Source: Bacteroidales bacterium (GTDB lineage: Bacteria > Bacteroidota > Bacteroidia > Bacteroidales > F082). Taken from it: a stretch of 32,060 nucleotides of DNA. Position numbers and translations under genes: made by a program. Shown here piece after piece: positions 1 to 7,318 of the stretch. How positions within the stretch are numbered: position 1 is the stretch's first letter; every line of letters begins with the position of its first letter. Location of the stretch: NCBI GenBank assembly GCA_019454985.1, contig JACFNF010000028.1:1-32060 (forward strand). Reading direction: 5' to 3'. Under the pieces are notes generated by a model. That model saw only the letters and a list, made by a program, of their open reading frames with translations. It was not told the DNA's origin and ran no database searches.

Positions 1-92
1 TCAAATTTATTAATACCATTTTTTCAATTTGACACAGTTTTTTGAATAGTCTCGTTAAAGGCGAGACTGACACAGTTTTCTGAATACTCCCC
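1..92. mobile_element. Probable terminal inverted-repeat end of an IS (IS256-like), truncated by window edge
   Basis: The motif TGACACAGTTTTnTGAATA occurs twice, at about 30-48 and 68-86, with one mismatch. Between the copies is a perfect hairpin: AGTCTCG at 48-54 and CGAGACT at 62-68, with a 7-base loop. Read on the minus strand, the outer copy gives GGGAGTATTCAGAAAACTGTG, shaped like the termini of IS256/mutator-type elements (GGG-rich start, then TTCA and CTGTGTCA). I infer that the element lies to the left of the window and ends near base 92. No transposase is present here, so the family assignment rests on recall of terminal sequences only. Confidence 0.4.
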
Positions 93-105
93 CAAAAACA
101 CATCA

Positions 106-190
106 ACAATAAACAACTAAACCCCCTAACCCCCTAACACCTTAACATCTAAACAACTAAATATTTGAACAACTAATCACATAAACACCT
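106..190. repeat. Low-complexity CTAAC/AACAACTAA-rich tract
   Basis: This stretch has almost no G and is built of degenerate 7-10 base units. AAACAACTAA occurs exactly at 111-120 and 151-160, AACAACTAAT at 168-177, and CCCCCTAAC-like units lie between. It fills the space between the putative IS end and the leader of the symporter gene. No reading frame or promoter is evident in it. Its function is unknown; it could be slippage-derived. Confidence 0.6.
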
Positions 191-249
191 CAAATTAAAT
201 GTATGCTGTTTGAAAAACAATCGTAAATTGCGGCCTAAAATCGAAAACG

Positions 250-1215
250 ATGTACGAAATTCTTTCACAGATTGACGATGTCCGTCTCAGTTTCAGTGAG
301 GGCGGCCTACTTTATATGAACATCACTTTGGCCATCATCATGTTTGGGGTGGCTCTTGATATTAAATATGAACATTTCCGCGACATTGTGAAGTATCCCA
401 AATCGTTTTTTCTGGGTGTCTTTTCACAAATTATGGTGCTTCCGGCACTCACTTATGTTCTTGTGATGATTCTGAACCCGCCGCCATCCATTGCAATGGG
501 GATGATTTTGATTGCTGCTTGTCCGGGAGGCAATATTTCCAACTTTATCTCGGCTTTGGCCAAGGCCAATGTTGCGCTTTCGGTGAGCCTGACGGCCACT
601 TCCACCTTGACTGCCACCCTAGTTACGCCGGTCAACTTTGCCTTTTGGGGAGGTTTGTATGCCCGTTATTTCGAGAAGGCAAAACATCTCAATATTCCCA
701 TCGAGATTGATTTCTTGCAGATGGCCCAGACGGTGTTCATCCTTTTGGGTATTCCGCTGATTTTAGGCATGTGGATTGGACATAAATATCCGCAGTTTTC
801 GCAGAAATATCACAAACAGATTCGCTGGACCTCCATAGCCCTCTATATGACTTTCATTATAGGCGCACTGATTGCCAACGCCAAATATATCCCTATGGTG
901 ATTCTCCCGTTGGGTTTTGTGGTGCTTTTGCTCAACGCACAGACTCTTTTTACCGGTTATTTTGTGTCCACCCTTTTTCGCTTGCCAAAAGTGGATCGTC
1001 GTACCATTGCCATTGAGACGGGTATTCAGAACTCGGGTCTGGCATTGGTGCTCATTTTCAACCCTAAGCTATTCAACGCTAACGGTGGCATGGCTTTTAT
1101 GGCGGCATGGTGGGGAATCTGGCAGATGGTTACCGGCATCGGGCTGGCTTTGATACTGGCCAAGATCAGATTGCCAAAACAGGAGATGAAAGATGTGAAA
1201 GTGGAAAATGAATAG
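250..1215 (+). CDS. Bile acid:sodium symporter (BASS/SBF) family transporter
   Basis: This 321-residue, very hydrophobic protein has the usual length and pattern of the BASS family, which imports organic anions with sodium across the inner membrane. Two family signatures are visible: CPGGNISNF at residues 91-99 and ETGIQNSGLA starting at residue 256. In structures of the family these two regions form the crossover and sodium-binding core. The ATG at 250 gives a short N-terminus before the first membrane segment. The substrate cannot be told from sequence; bile acids are unlikely outside a gut host, and keto acids or other carboxylates are alternatives. The gene stands alone between the low-complexity tract and the SRP RNA gene, which ends 16 bases downstream on the other strand. 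Confidence 0.9.
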   Translation: MYEILSQIDDVRLSFSEGGLLYMNITLAIIMFGVALDIKYEHFRDIVKYPKSFFLGVFSQIMVLPALTYVLVMILNPPPSIAMGMILIAACPGGNISNFISALAKANVALSVSLTATSTLTATLVTPVNFAFWGGLYARYFEKAKHLNIPIEIDFLQMAQTVFILLGIPLILGMWIGHKYPQFSQKYHKQIRWTSIALYMTFIIGALIANAKYIPMVILPLGFVVLLLNAQTLFTGYFVSTLFRLPKVDRRTIAIETGIQNSGLALVLIFNPKLFNANGGMAFMAAWWGIWQMVTGIGLALILAKIRLPKQEMKDVKVENE

Positions 1216-1219
1216 GGAT

Positions 1220-1231
1220 AAAACAAAAAGA
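1220..1231 (-). terminator. U-rich tail terminating the SRP RNA
   Basis: Read on the minus strand, the closing helix of the SRP RNA (CTTACCC) is followed directly by TCTTTTTGTTTT. The RNA's own terminal stem plus this U-tract would act as an intrinsic terminator. It also fills the short gap before the end of the symporter gene. Confidence 0.6.
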
Positions 1232-1326
1232 GGGTAAGCTACTTATATCGCACCGCTCAACCATTTACCCTTGCTTCCTTCCGAACCTGGGGGATTCAAC
1301 AGGAGCTGGTCGTATAAGACTTACCC
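1232..1326 (-). ncRNA. ffs: Signal recognition particle RNA, small bacterial type (4.5S)
   Basis: On the minus strand the sequence contains CCAGGTTCGGAAGGAAGCA, the universally conserved SRP helix 8 core: the GGAAGGAAGCA apical loop region, which binds Ffh M domain. The ends pair: GGGTAAG at the 5' end (1320-1326) with CTTACCC at the 3' end (1232-1238), and TTATA with TATAA just inside. Length is about 95 bases, the short bacterial form without an Alu domain. The RNA works with Ffh and FtsY in targeting membrane proteins to the translocon. It is flanked by a promoter (1331-1360) and a U-rich tail (1220-1231), so it is its own transcription unit between two protein genes. The exact ends are estimated from the closing helix. 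Confidence 0.92.
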
Positions 1327-1330
1327 GCTG

Positions 1331-1360
1331 CAAAAGTAATATAAAAGCGGTTGCAAACAA
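1331..1360 (-). promoter_or_regulatory. Bacteroidota-type promoter of the SRP RNA
   Basis: Minus strand: TTG at 1360-1358, 19 bases, then TACTTTTG at 1338-1331. This fits the Bacteroidota housekeeping consensus (TTTG near -33, TAnnTTTG near -7). The RNA's 5' helix begins 5 bases after the -7 element, where transcription is expected to start. Confidence 0.7.
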
Positions 1361-1378
1361 GCTGCCCACAAATTTTTC

Positions 1379-1408
1379 TTTGAAATCTCGATGTTTTTTC
1401 TAAGTTTG
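1379..1408 (+). promoter_or_regulatory. Bacteroidota-type promoter for the DUF4199/glycosyltransferase unit
   Basis: TTTG at 1379-1382, an 18-base spacer, then TAAGTTTG at 1401-1408, matching the phylum consensus TTTG-N18/20-TAnnTTTG. The first ATG follows at 1434, leaving a leader of about 20 bases. This promoter is back to back with the SRP RNA promoter, and the -33 regions are about 20 bases apart. Confidence 0.65.
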
Positions 1409-1433
1409 CATCATCTTCATTGAAATACCGCGC

Positions 1434-1964
1434 ATGTACAAACAATGGCAGTTCTGGGTAGTGGCACTTGTTACCGGTTTTTTTGGCGGTGCGTTGATGC
1501 TGCTGATTCAGTTGGCTTTGTTTCATCTAATGCCAGAGTGGTTTTCGCCGGTTTACATCCTCATTTATTTAGTCCCTTTTGTAGCCATGGCTTTTGCAGC
1601 CGTTAGACTTCGCGAGCGTTACGGTGATGGAGTGTTGAGCTTCGGGCAGGCTTTTCGACTCTCGTTGATCACCGGTTTGATCACAGCTGCCGTCATGTCG
1701 GTTTTGACCTACTTTGTTTATGACAGTCTTTTTGCCTCAGCTTTGCAGCTTAGAGCCGCCCAACTCAATGCTGCGATTGTCAAGATGGATATGGAGTTGG
1801 ATTTTGAGCTGATGAAGCAGAGACGAAATATGGTGGCACAACTGATGGGCCCTTCGGCTTTAGCTCTGTTTTATTTTGTGATGCAATTGCTGTTATTGCC
1901 CATCTATGCCTTCATTATTGCTATCTTTGCACGTCGCCGCCGTCGCGACATCACCGATATTTGA
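1434..1964 (+). CDS. DUF4199 family membrane protein (first of a tandem pair)
   Basis: This 176-residue protein has four predicted membrane segments (about residues 8-30, 39-60, 78-97 and 142-165) and a charged amphipathic stretch between the third and fourth. The segment LSFGQAFRLSLITGLITAA is typical of DUF4199, a Bacteroidota inner-membrane family of unknown function. The C-terminus ends in a basic RRRRRR run, expected on the cytoplasmic side. The second DUF4199 gene starts 20 bases downstream, then a glycosyltransferase, so it is probably part of an operon for envelope lipid or sugar work. The role is unknown; the family call is fairly sure. Confidence 0.8.
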   Translation: MYKQWQFWVVALVTGFFGGALMLLIQLALFHLMPEWFSPVYILIYLVPFVAMAFAAVRLRERYGDGVLSFGQAFRLSLITGLITAAVMSVLTYFVYDSLFASALQLRAAQLNAAIVKMDMELDFELMKQRRNMVAQLMGPSALALFYFVMQLLLLPIYAFIIAIFARRRRRDITDI

Positions 1965-1984
1965 ACTATTTAAAAAGGACAATC

Positions 1985-2509
1985 ATGGTACCTCTCAATC
2001 AATCTGTGAAATTCGGTCTCATCACCGGAATGGCGCTCATCGCTTATACTGTTGTGATGTATGTGACCGACATGAACCTTTTCAGCCCAACCTTTGCCGT
2101 GCTGAATGGCATCATTAGTTTTGGACTCATTCTTTTCATGCTGAGTTTCACCATCCTCAAAACCCGCGATTTAGAGTTGGGCGGAACGATCAAATTTCAG
2201 CAGGCTTTTTTGGCGGGCTTTGTGATGGCGTTGATTACCATGTATCTCAATTCGTTCTTCAGTTATCTGCTCAACGGTTTTATTGACACTGCATACATGC
2301 CTCGTCAGTTAGACCATTTTGCTGAGACGATGGATGGCAAAATCCCGGAAGAGCAATTAGAACAGATTTTGGATAATGTCCGCGATAATGCCGATGCTTT
2401 CAAAGGCTTCATTCGGTCGTTATGGATTTCGCCAATCACTGCTGCATTTCTGAGCGCTGTGGTCTCGCTTTTTATTAAAAAGAATCCTGCTGCTCAGAAC
2501 CCCCTTTAA
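1985..2509 (+). CDS. DUF4199 family membrane protein (second of a tandem pair)
   Basis: From the ATG at 1985 this is 174 residues. A TTG at 1961 overlapping the stop of the previous gene would add eight residues, but the ATG follows an A-rich AAAAAGGAC stretch and gives a normal N-terminus before the first membrane helix, so I prefer it. The layout matches its neighbour: four membrane segments, GGTIKFQQAFLAGFVMALI in the middle (the family's F-Q-AF motif), a charged helix, then a last membrane segment ending in KKNP. The two are diverged paralogues and may form a heterodimer. The glycosyltransferase gene starts 9 bases further on. Function unknown. Confidence 0.8.
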   Translation: MVPLNQSVKFGLITGMALIAYTVVMYVTDMNLFSPTFAVLNGIISFGLILFMLSFTILKTRDLELGGTIKFQQAFLAGFVMALITMYLNSFFSYLLNGFIDTAYMPRQLDHFAETMDGKIPEEQLEQILDNVRDNADAFKGFIRSLWISPITAAFLSAVVSLFIKKNPAAQNPL

Positions 2510-2518
2510 ACCGCCGAT

Positions 2519-3460
2519 ATGGATCTTTCGATTGTTGTGCCCCTGTTCAACGAAGAGGCTTCGCTCGACGAGCTGTGCGGGTGGGTGGCAAGGGTATGCC
2601 GCAATGAAGGTTTGGATTTCGAGATGCTCTTTGTGGACGATGGCTCCACGGATGGTTCGTGGCAGCGGTTGACAGCCCTGGCAGCCGAATACCCCGAACT
2701 TAAAGCGCTCTGTTTCAGGCGTAATTATGGCAAGTCGGCTGCACTCAATGTTGGTTTTGCCCATGCACAGGGCAAGGTAGTCATCACCATGGATGCCGAC
2801 CTGCAGGATAGCCCCGATGAGATACCGGAACTTTACCGGATGGTGACGGATGGCGACTTCGATTTGGTTTCGGGCTGGAAAAAACACCGGCATGATCCAC
2901 TGACCAAAACCCTGCCCTCGCGCCTGTTTAACCGTACCACACGGCTTATCAGCGGAATCAGGCTGCACGATTTCAACTGCGGATTAAAGGCCTACAAAAG
3001 CGAATTGGTGAAAAATATTGAAGTGCAGGGCGAGATGCACCGATACATTCCATTGATTGCCAAATGGGCCGGTTTCGGTAAAATTGGCGAGAAAGTCGTT
3101 CAGCATTACGAACGTAAACACGGCCATTCCAAATATGGCATGAGCCGGCTGATTAAAGGCTATCTCGACCTACTTTCCATCACTTTCATTTCCAGATTTG
3201 GAAAACGACCGATGCACTTTTTTGGCGCCATTGGCTCACTGATATTTTTTATAGGCTTTGTAATCGCCGGATATTTGACCTACACCAAATTTTTCTTTGC
3301 CGCCTATAAGATGACCGAGAGACCGTTGTTTTATTTCGGACTGTTGGCGATGGTCATCGGGACACAACTTTTTGTCACCGGCTTTGTGGCCGAGCTCATC
3401 GCCCAAAGCTCACGCAACGTGGGAGGCCAATATTCCGTCAAAGAAAAAATCAATTTTTAA
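2519..3460 (+). CDS. Family 2 glycosyltransferase, polyprenyl-phosphate sugar transferase type (GtrB/DPM1-like)
   Basis: This 313-residue protein has an N-terminal GT-A domain: VVPLFNEE at 6-13, DDGSTD at 40-45 (nucleotide binding) and DADLQD at 92-97 (metal-binding DXD-type site). A basic segment, YERKHGHSKYG, precedes two C-terminal membrane helices (about residues 235-257 and 273-293), and the tail QSSRNVGGQYSVKEKI is typical of the GtrB group. These enzymes transfer a sugar from a nucleotide donor to undecaprenyl phosphate on the cytoplasmic face. The SDR 9 bases downstream could supply or modify the nucleotide sugar. The sugar is not predictable here. Confidence 0.9.
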   Translation: MDLSIVVPLFNEEASLDELCGWVARVCRNEGLDFEMLFVDDGSTDGSWQRLTALAAEYPELKALCFRRNYGKSAALNVGFAHAQGKVVITMDADLQDSPDEIPELYRMVTDGDFDLVSGWKKHRHDPLTKTLPSRLFNRTTRLISGIRLHDFNCGLKAYKSELVKNIEVQGEMHRYIPLIAKWAGFGKIGEKVVQHYERKHGHSKYGMSRLIKGYLDLLSITFISRFGKRPMHFFGAIGSLIFFIGFVIAGYLTYTKFFFAAYKMTERPLFYFGLLAMVIGTQLFVTGFVAELIAQSSRNVGGQYSVKEKINF

Positions 3461-3469
3461 ACTATACGC

Positions 3470-4519
3470 ATGAAAATACATCTTGTTTCGGGAGGTTGTG
3501 GTTTTGTTGGCCGCAATATGGTAAAACGTTTATTGTCAACCACTAACGACCATATTTTTATGGTTGACGACCTCTCTATCGGCCGGCATCCTTCGGAATG
3601 GCTCGAACAGTTTTCGTCCACATTTCGCCACGACCTCGAAGTGATTGGGCAGGAGGGACGTCTGTTTTTCTGGAAAGGCGATTTTCGCAATCTGTTGTTT
3701 TATATGCGACAGAATCCACGCTATATTCAGGAAACTTATGGCATTGATTTCGATCGTTTTGCCGATGTCTTCCATTTTGCTGCCATTGTGGGCGGACGTA
3801 TGAAAATTGAAGGCGACCCTATGATAGTGGCCCTCGACCTGAGCATTGATGCCGAGTTTTTTTATTGGGTAACGCAGCATAAGCCCGAAAGGGTGCTTTA
3901 TCCCAGCTCCAGCGCGGCTTATCCGGTGAGTTTGCAAACTACCGATGGGGCTGTCGCTCTATCCGAAGGCGATATTGACTTCAATAAAAATTTAGGTACG
4001 CCCGATATGACCTATGGCTGGTCTAAACTCACGGGTGAGTTTTTGGCGCAGATTGCTGCCCGGCATTATGGAGTCAGGGTGGCTTGTATCCGCCCTTTCT
4101 CGGGCTATGGCGAAGACCAGGAGCAGTCGTACCCCGTGCCGGCCATCGCTGCAAGGGCTGCACGCCGCGAAGATCCATTCGAGGTGTGGGGGACAGGAAA
4201 ACAAGGCCGCGACTTTGTGCATATTGACGATGTGCTCGATTTTATCTTTATGCTTCTTGACCGCGTTTCGGATGGTTCGGCCTATAACATCGGCTCCGGA
4301 AAACTGACTTCCTTTCTTGAGCTTATCGCCCTTTTTGGCGAGATTGCCGGCTATCAGCCTCAGGTGAAACCGTTAATTGACAAGCCTGTTGGAGTTCATT
4401 CCCGTTATGCCAATATGGATGTCGTGACGAATACTTTCGGCTGGAAACCCAAAATCAGCCTGCGTGAGGGCATGGAACGGGTGTATCGCCGCCAGCTCGA
4501 ACTGCTGAAACGACAGTAA
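3470..4519 (+). CDS. NAD-dependent epimerase/dehydratase (extended SDR)
   Basis: This 349-residue protein starts with the Rossmann motif SGGCGFVG (residues 7-14). It has the catalytic YGWSK (Y182, K186), the serine cluster SSSAAY at 146-151, and RPFSGYGEDQ further on, as in nucleotide-sugar epimerases and 4,6-dehydratases. HIDDVLDFIF is the usual C-terminal substrate-domain motif. It lies 9 bases after the glycosyltransferase and is the last gene of the plus-strand unit, so I infer that it makes or converts a nucleotide sugar for that enzyme. The class is clear; whether it acts on GDP-mannose, UDP-sugar or another substrate is not. Confidence 0.85.
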   Translation: MKIHLVSGGCGFVGRNMVKRLLSTTNDHIFMVDDLSIGRHPSEWLEQFSSTFRHDLEVIGQEGRLFFWKGDFRNLLFYMRQNPRYIQETYGIDFDRFADVFHFAAIVGGRMKIEGDPMIVALDLSIDAEFFYWVTQHKPERVLYPSSSAAYPVSLQTTDGAVALSEGDIDFNKNLGTPDMTYGWSKLTGEFLAQIAARHYGVRVACIRPFSGYGEDQEQSYPVPAIAARAARREDPFEVWGTGKQGRDFVHIDDVLDFIFMLLDRVSDGSAYNIGSGKLTSFLELIALFGEIAGYQPQVKPLIDKPVGVHSRYANMDVVTNTFGWKPKISLREGMERVYRRQLELLKRQ

Positions 4520-4578
4520 GAAACGAAGATGCTGCGATAGCTTTTCTTTGGCTAGTCCGGCCAAAACCAACGGGTTGG

Positions 4579-7191
4579 CTACATTTCGATGATAGCCATA
4601 CCAAATGGAATGCCTATTCTGATGCCTGCTTCGCGAAATCGGCCACCTTCAAAAGCTGCAAAAGCCTCGGCGTTCATCACTAAAAACAGCTGTTGAATAC
4701 CATAGCCAATCTCGGTCAGTGTTTTTTGGCCGCTGTTCATCATCTGATGAGCAAAAACCGATTCGCGTATCAGACTCTCGGCCAAAAAAGGCAGACGTTT
4801 GAGTAAGATACGGCTGTGGCTGTAGGCAAGGCGGAAGGCGGCAAAACGACCGTCAGTGCTGCGTTCGTAGTTGCCTGCACTTCTCAATGAACCCAAGGGA
4901 GCATAAGGTCCGACATGGGTATTGCTCACACAGAAATGTTTCCAATCGGCAAAATGCAGTGGTTTGTCGCCCAAAAAGTCGCCAGCCTCAACTTCATAAT
5001 CCAGTTTGCCCCAAAGCCGTGAGCCAATGGACTGCCGCAACGAGATGACCAACAATTGGCTGGCGGCTTTTTGCCGGTTGTTGTCGGCAAAAGTGGCTGT
5101 GAGCGCAACTCCAAAAGTGGGCCAGACTGAATGCGATACTTGTTTCACCCCTTTCACCACACGATAATATTGCATAGGAGTGTAAAATATTGCAGCCTTC
5201 AATTGTAAAGCTTTTGTGTCGCAAAGCAGGAGGCTGTCGAAAGGGGTGAAATCCGGAATATTTTCAGTGTAATTTCGGTTGTAAAAATTGGCCACATAAT
5301 AATGGCTATGGTTGTCCAATCGGTTACGCAGGCTATAACGCACCGAAGATTGAGTCTCCAATCCGTTCATGATATCCACATTGAGGGAAGCCAGAATTGC
5401 GTTCTCGTCATAATATTTTGCACGGTTAGTTTTGAACATCAGGCTATTGATGCTGTTGATGGCCGGCAGCATCGGAAAGTCGCCATTGAAGTCGGCACTC
5501 TGACAAAGTGCAGTAATTTCGAACATTCCCCGTTGCATAGGAGCAAAATGATGCAGAAAAGTGCCGCGGCCGATGAAGGCTTTTCGTGCAAAGGCATAAC
5601 CGGCTTTCATGCTGAGCTCGTTAGAAAAACCTTTTTTATTGCCGTCAACCCGAAAGTTCACAGATTGCATAAAGGTGAAACCGTCAACGGTATTGAACTC
5701 CAAAGCATCTTGGCCAAGTAGTCCGTTGTAGGTAAGGTGGAGTCTGTCACCAATTTTTTTGGGCTGTCCACCCATCAGCAGCCAAAAGGGCAATGATTGC
5801 AACTGGCTGTCTGCTGAGGTAATTTTCAGGGTGTCGCCTTCGCCAAAGCTATTGGCTTCATCCGATGAAAGTGGAACGGTTCGCTCCTTGTTCCAATATG
5901 TTACCGAACGAAGTCGGGCGCTGTCGTCAATGATGATGGAACGCTGTTTAATCTCAAGTTGTGGCGGCCCACCATTTTCTTTGCTTTCCATTTTAATGAG
6001 CCGGTTGAGCTCGCGCATCTCTTTGTTGCTCAGATTGTTGTTCGACATCAAAGTGTTAATTCGCTGTTGGTTTTCTGAAGCCCGTTTTTCGCTCCGTACC
6101 ACCCGACTTTGCTCGGGAGTGGAAGTGGGCGGGGCAGTCCCCTCGTCTAAGCCGGCATAGAAAGCATGGTCAAGCTTGGGGTTCAAACCCACCTGAACAT
6201 CGCTCAGTGAAGCCATATACCGAAATCTGAAGTCAATGCCCAACATGCTGGCCGACACATCGTAGTCGTGGCTCACAGGCATCCACACGCGGGCTTGAAC
6301 CTGCTGATACTGTTGCCGGAGTACCACCGAGACCATCTTCTGACTCAGGGCAAGCTGGGCCGAATGAATGCTCCACGAGCCTTCACGGATAAACACTGAG
6401 CCATCGTAGAGGTCGCTCCCCTTCCGTTTTGGGATTACCCTGATCTTGTACACCGTATGATCATCGTCAACGAAAGTGCCTTCCAGATGAAAACGGTAAA
6501 CACTCATGGCGTCTTTCGACAGCGGACTGATGGCTCCATGCCCATCGTTGTACAGGCTGAGGGTGAAAAACTGCATTGGCTCATTGTCACCGCCGGGGAG
6601 GCTGCTGCGCATTGACAACACCTTGGTTTCCAAAGGCTCATCTTTGCGGTAAACAATTTCTGAAAGAGTCTCCGTCACATAGGTTTTTCCTTTTTCGATG
6701 CCTTCTTTTTTGAAACGTTTCACCAACAAAGCGGGGATATGTGTGGCCATTCCACTGCCTTTGAGATAAACTTTTGCCTTAAAAAACTGCAATTGATTGC
6801 GATAATACTGACTCATGCCAATGGCTTTGCGCATCACAAAATAGGCAGGGTCTTCGCCGCCTGAGGTCACGATGACTTCGGGTAGCAGGTATTCCTGTTG
6901 TGCAAGCACCACATCCAAATGGATAGGAACATCATGCATTTCCACCGTTGTTTTGAGGGTTCTCAGGCCGAGATACTGAAAACTTAATACATGACTTCCC
7001 GGCGGCAATGGCAAGACAAAATCACCTTTTTCGTTGGCCGTTGTGCCGCGATGCAAGGCAGGCGCAAACACTGAAGCATAAGGTACAGGCAGACCTGTTT
7101 CCGTTTTGATTTTGCCTGAAACATATTGCCCTAAGCCTGAGGGCAGTGCGAAAATGAAAATGAAAAATGAAATCAGTATGCCTTGTCTCAA
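4579..7191 (-). CDS. DUF5686 family outer-membrane protein with carboxypeptidase-regulatory-like domain
   Basis: This 870-residue protein has an N-terminal signal peptide (residues 1-21, ending near SGLG-Q). A carboxypeptidase-D regulatory-like beta domain follows (about 22-105), with VSGKIKTETGLPVPYASV and a GDFVLPLPPGSHVL segment. Next is the DUF5686 body, opening with EVIVTSGGEDPAYFVMRKAI, as in this Bacteroidota family; its C-terminal part has alternating hydrophobic strands that suggest an outer-membrane beta barrel. The start is a TTG at 7191, chosen because it directly precedes the signal peptide and no in-frame ATG is close. The gene is convergent with the SDR gene and divergent from the secreted repeat protein. 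Its cargo is unknown. A second, diverged DUF5686 gene lies at 26354-28897. Confidence 0.85.
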   Translation of the reverse strand: MRQGILISFFIFIFALPSGLGQYVSGKIKTETGLPVPYASVFAPALHRGTTANEKGDFVLPLPPGSHVLSFQYLGLRTLKTTVEMHDVPIHLDVVLAQQEYLLPEVIVTSGGEDPAYFVMRKAIGMSQYYRNQLQFFKAKVYLKGSGMATHIPALLVKRFKKEGIEKGKTYVTETLSEIVYRKDEPLETKVLSMRSSLPGGDNEPMQFFTLSLYNDGHGAISPLSKDAMSVYRFHLEGTFVDDDHTVYKIRVIPKRKGSDLYDGSVFIREGSWSIHSAQLALSQKMVSVVLRQQYQQVQARVWMPVSHDYDVSASMLGIDFRFRYMASLSDVQVGLNPKLDHAFYAGLDEGTAPPTSTPEQSRVVRSEKRASENQQRINTLMSNNNLSNKEMRELNRLIKMESKENGGPPQLEIKQRSIIIDDSARLRSVTYWNKERTVPLSSDEANSFGEGDTLKITSADSQLQSLPFWLLMGGQPKKIGDRLHLTYNGLLGQDALEFNTVDGFTFMQSVNFRVDGNKKGFSNELSMKAGYAFARKAFIGRGTFLHHFAPMQRGMFEITALCQSADFNGDFPMLPAINSINSLMFKTNRAKYYDENAILASLNVDIMNGLETQSSVRYSLRNRLDNHSHYYVANFYNRNYTENIPDFTPFDSLLLCDTKALQLKAAIFYTPMQYYRVVKGVKQVSHSVWPTFGVALTATFADNNRQKAASQLLVISLRQSIGSRLWGKLDYEVEAGDFLGDKPLHFADWKHFCVSNTHVGPYAPLGSLRSAGNYERSTDGRFAAFRLAYSHSRILLKRLPFLAESLIRESVFAHQMMNSGQKTLTEIGYGIQQLFLVMNAEAFAAFEGGRFREAGIRIGIPFGMAIIEM

Positions 7192-7286
7192 TGCCGGATG
7201 TTTAAAAATGACACTGCAAAGATGGGCTTCAAAAACGAAATATGCCCCATTATTGGCCGAAATCGCGAAAACATTTTAAATTGACG

Positions 7287-7294
7287 TATTTTTG
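7287..7294 (+). promoter_or_regulatory. Possible -7 element for the secreted repeat protein
   Basis: TATTTTTG matches the Bacteroidota -7 consensus TAnnTTTG and lies 24 bases before the ATG at 7319. No good TTTG -33 element is visible 18-21 bases upstream, so the call is weak. The 127-base gap must also hold the promoter of the divergent DUF5686 gene, whose best candidate (CATCTTTG on the minus strand) is also imperfect. Confidence 0.35.
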
Positions 7295-7318
7295 TAAGTT
7301 GAAGACCACAATTTGACC

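Noticed and set aside
1961..1984. Start of the second DUF4199 gene at a TTG overlapping the previous stop
   Set aside because: The ATG at 1985 has an A-rich upstream stretch and gives the normal family N-terminus.
4545..4580. Bidirectional terminator between the SDR and the DUF5686 gene
   Set aside because: CCAA/TTGG can pair with a 4-base loop, but the stem is short and no T-run follows on either strand.
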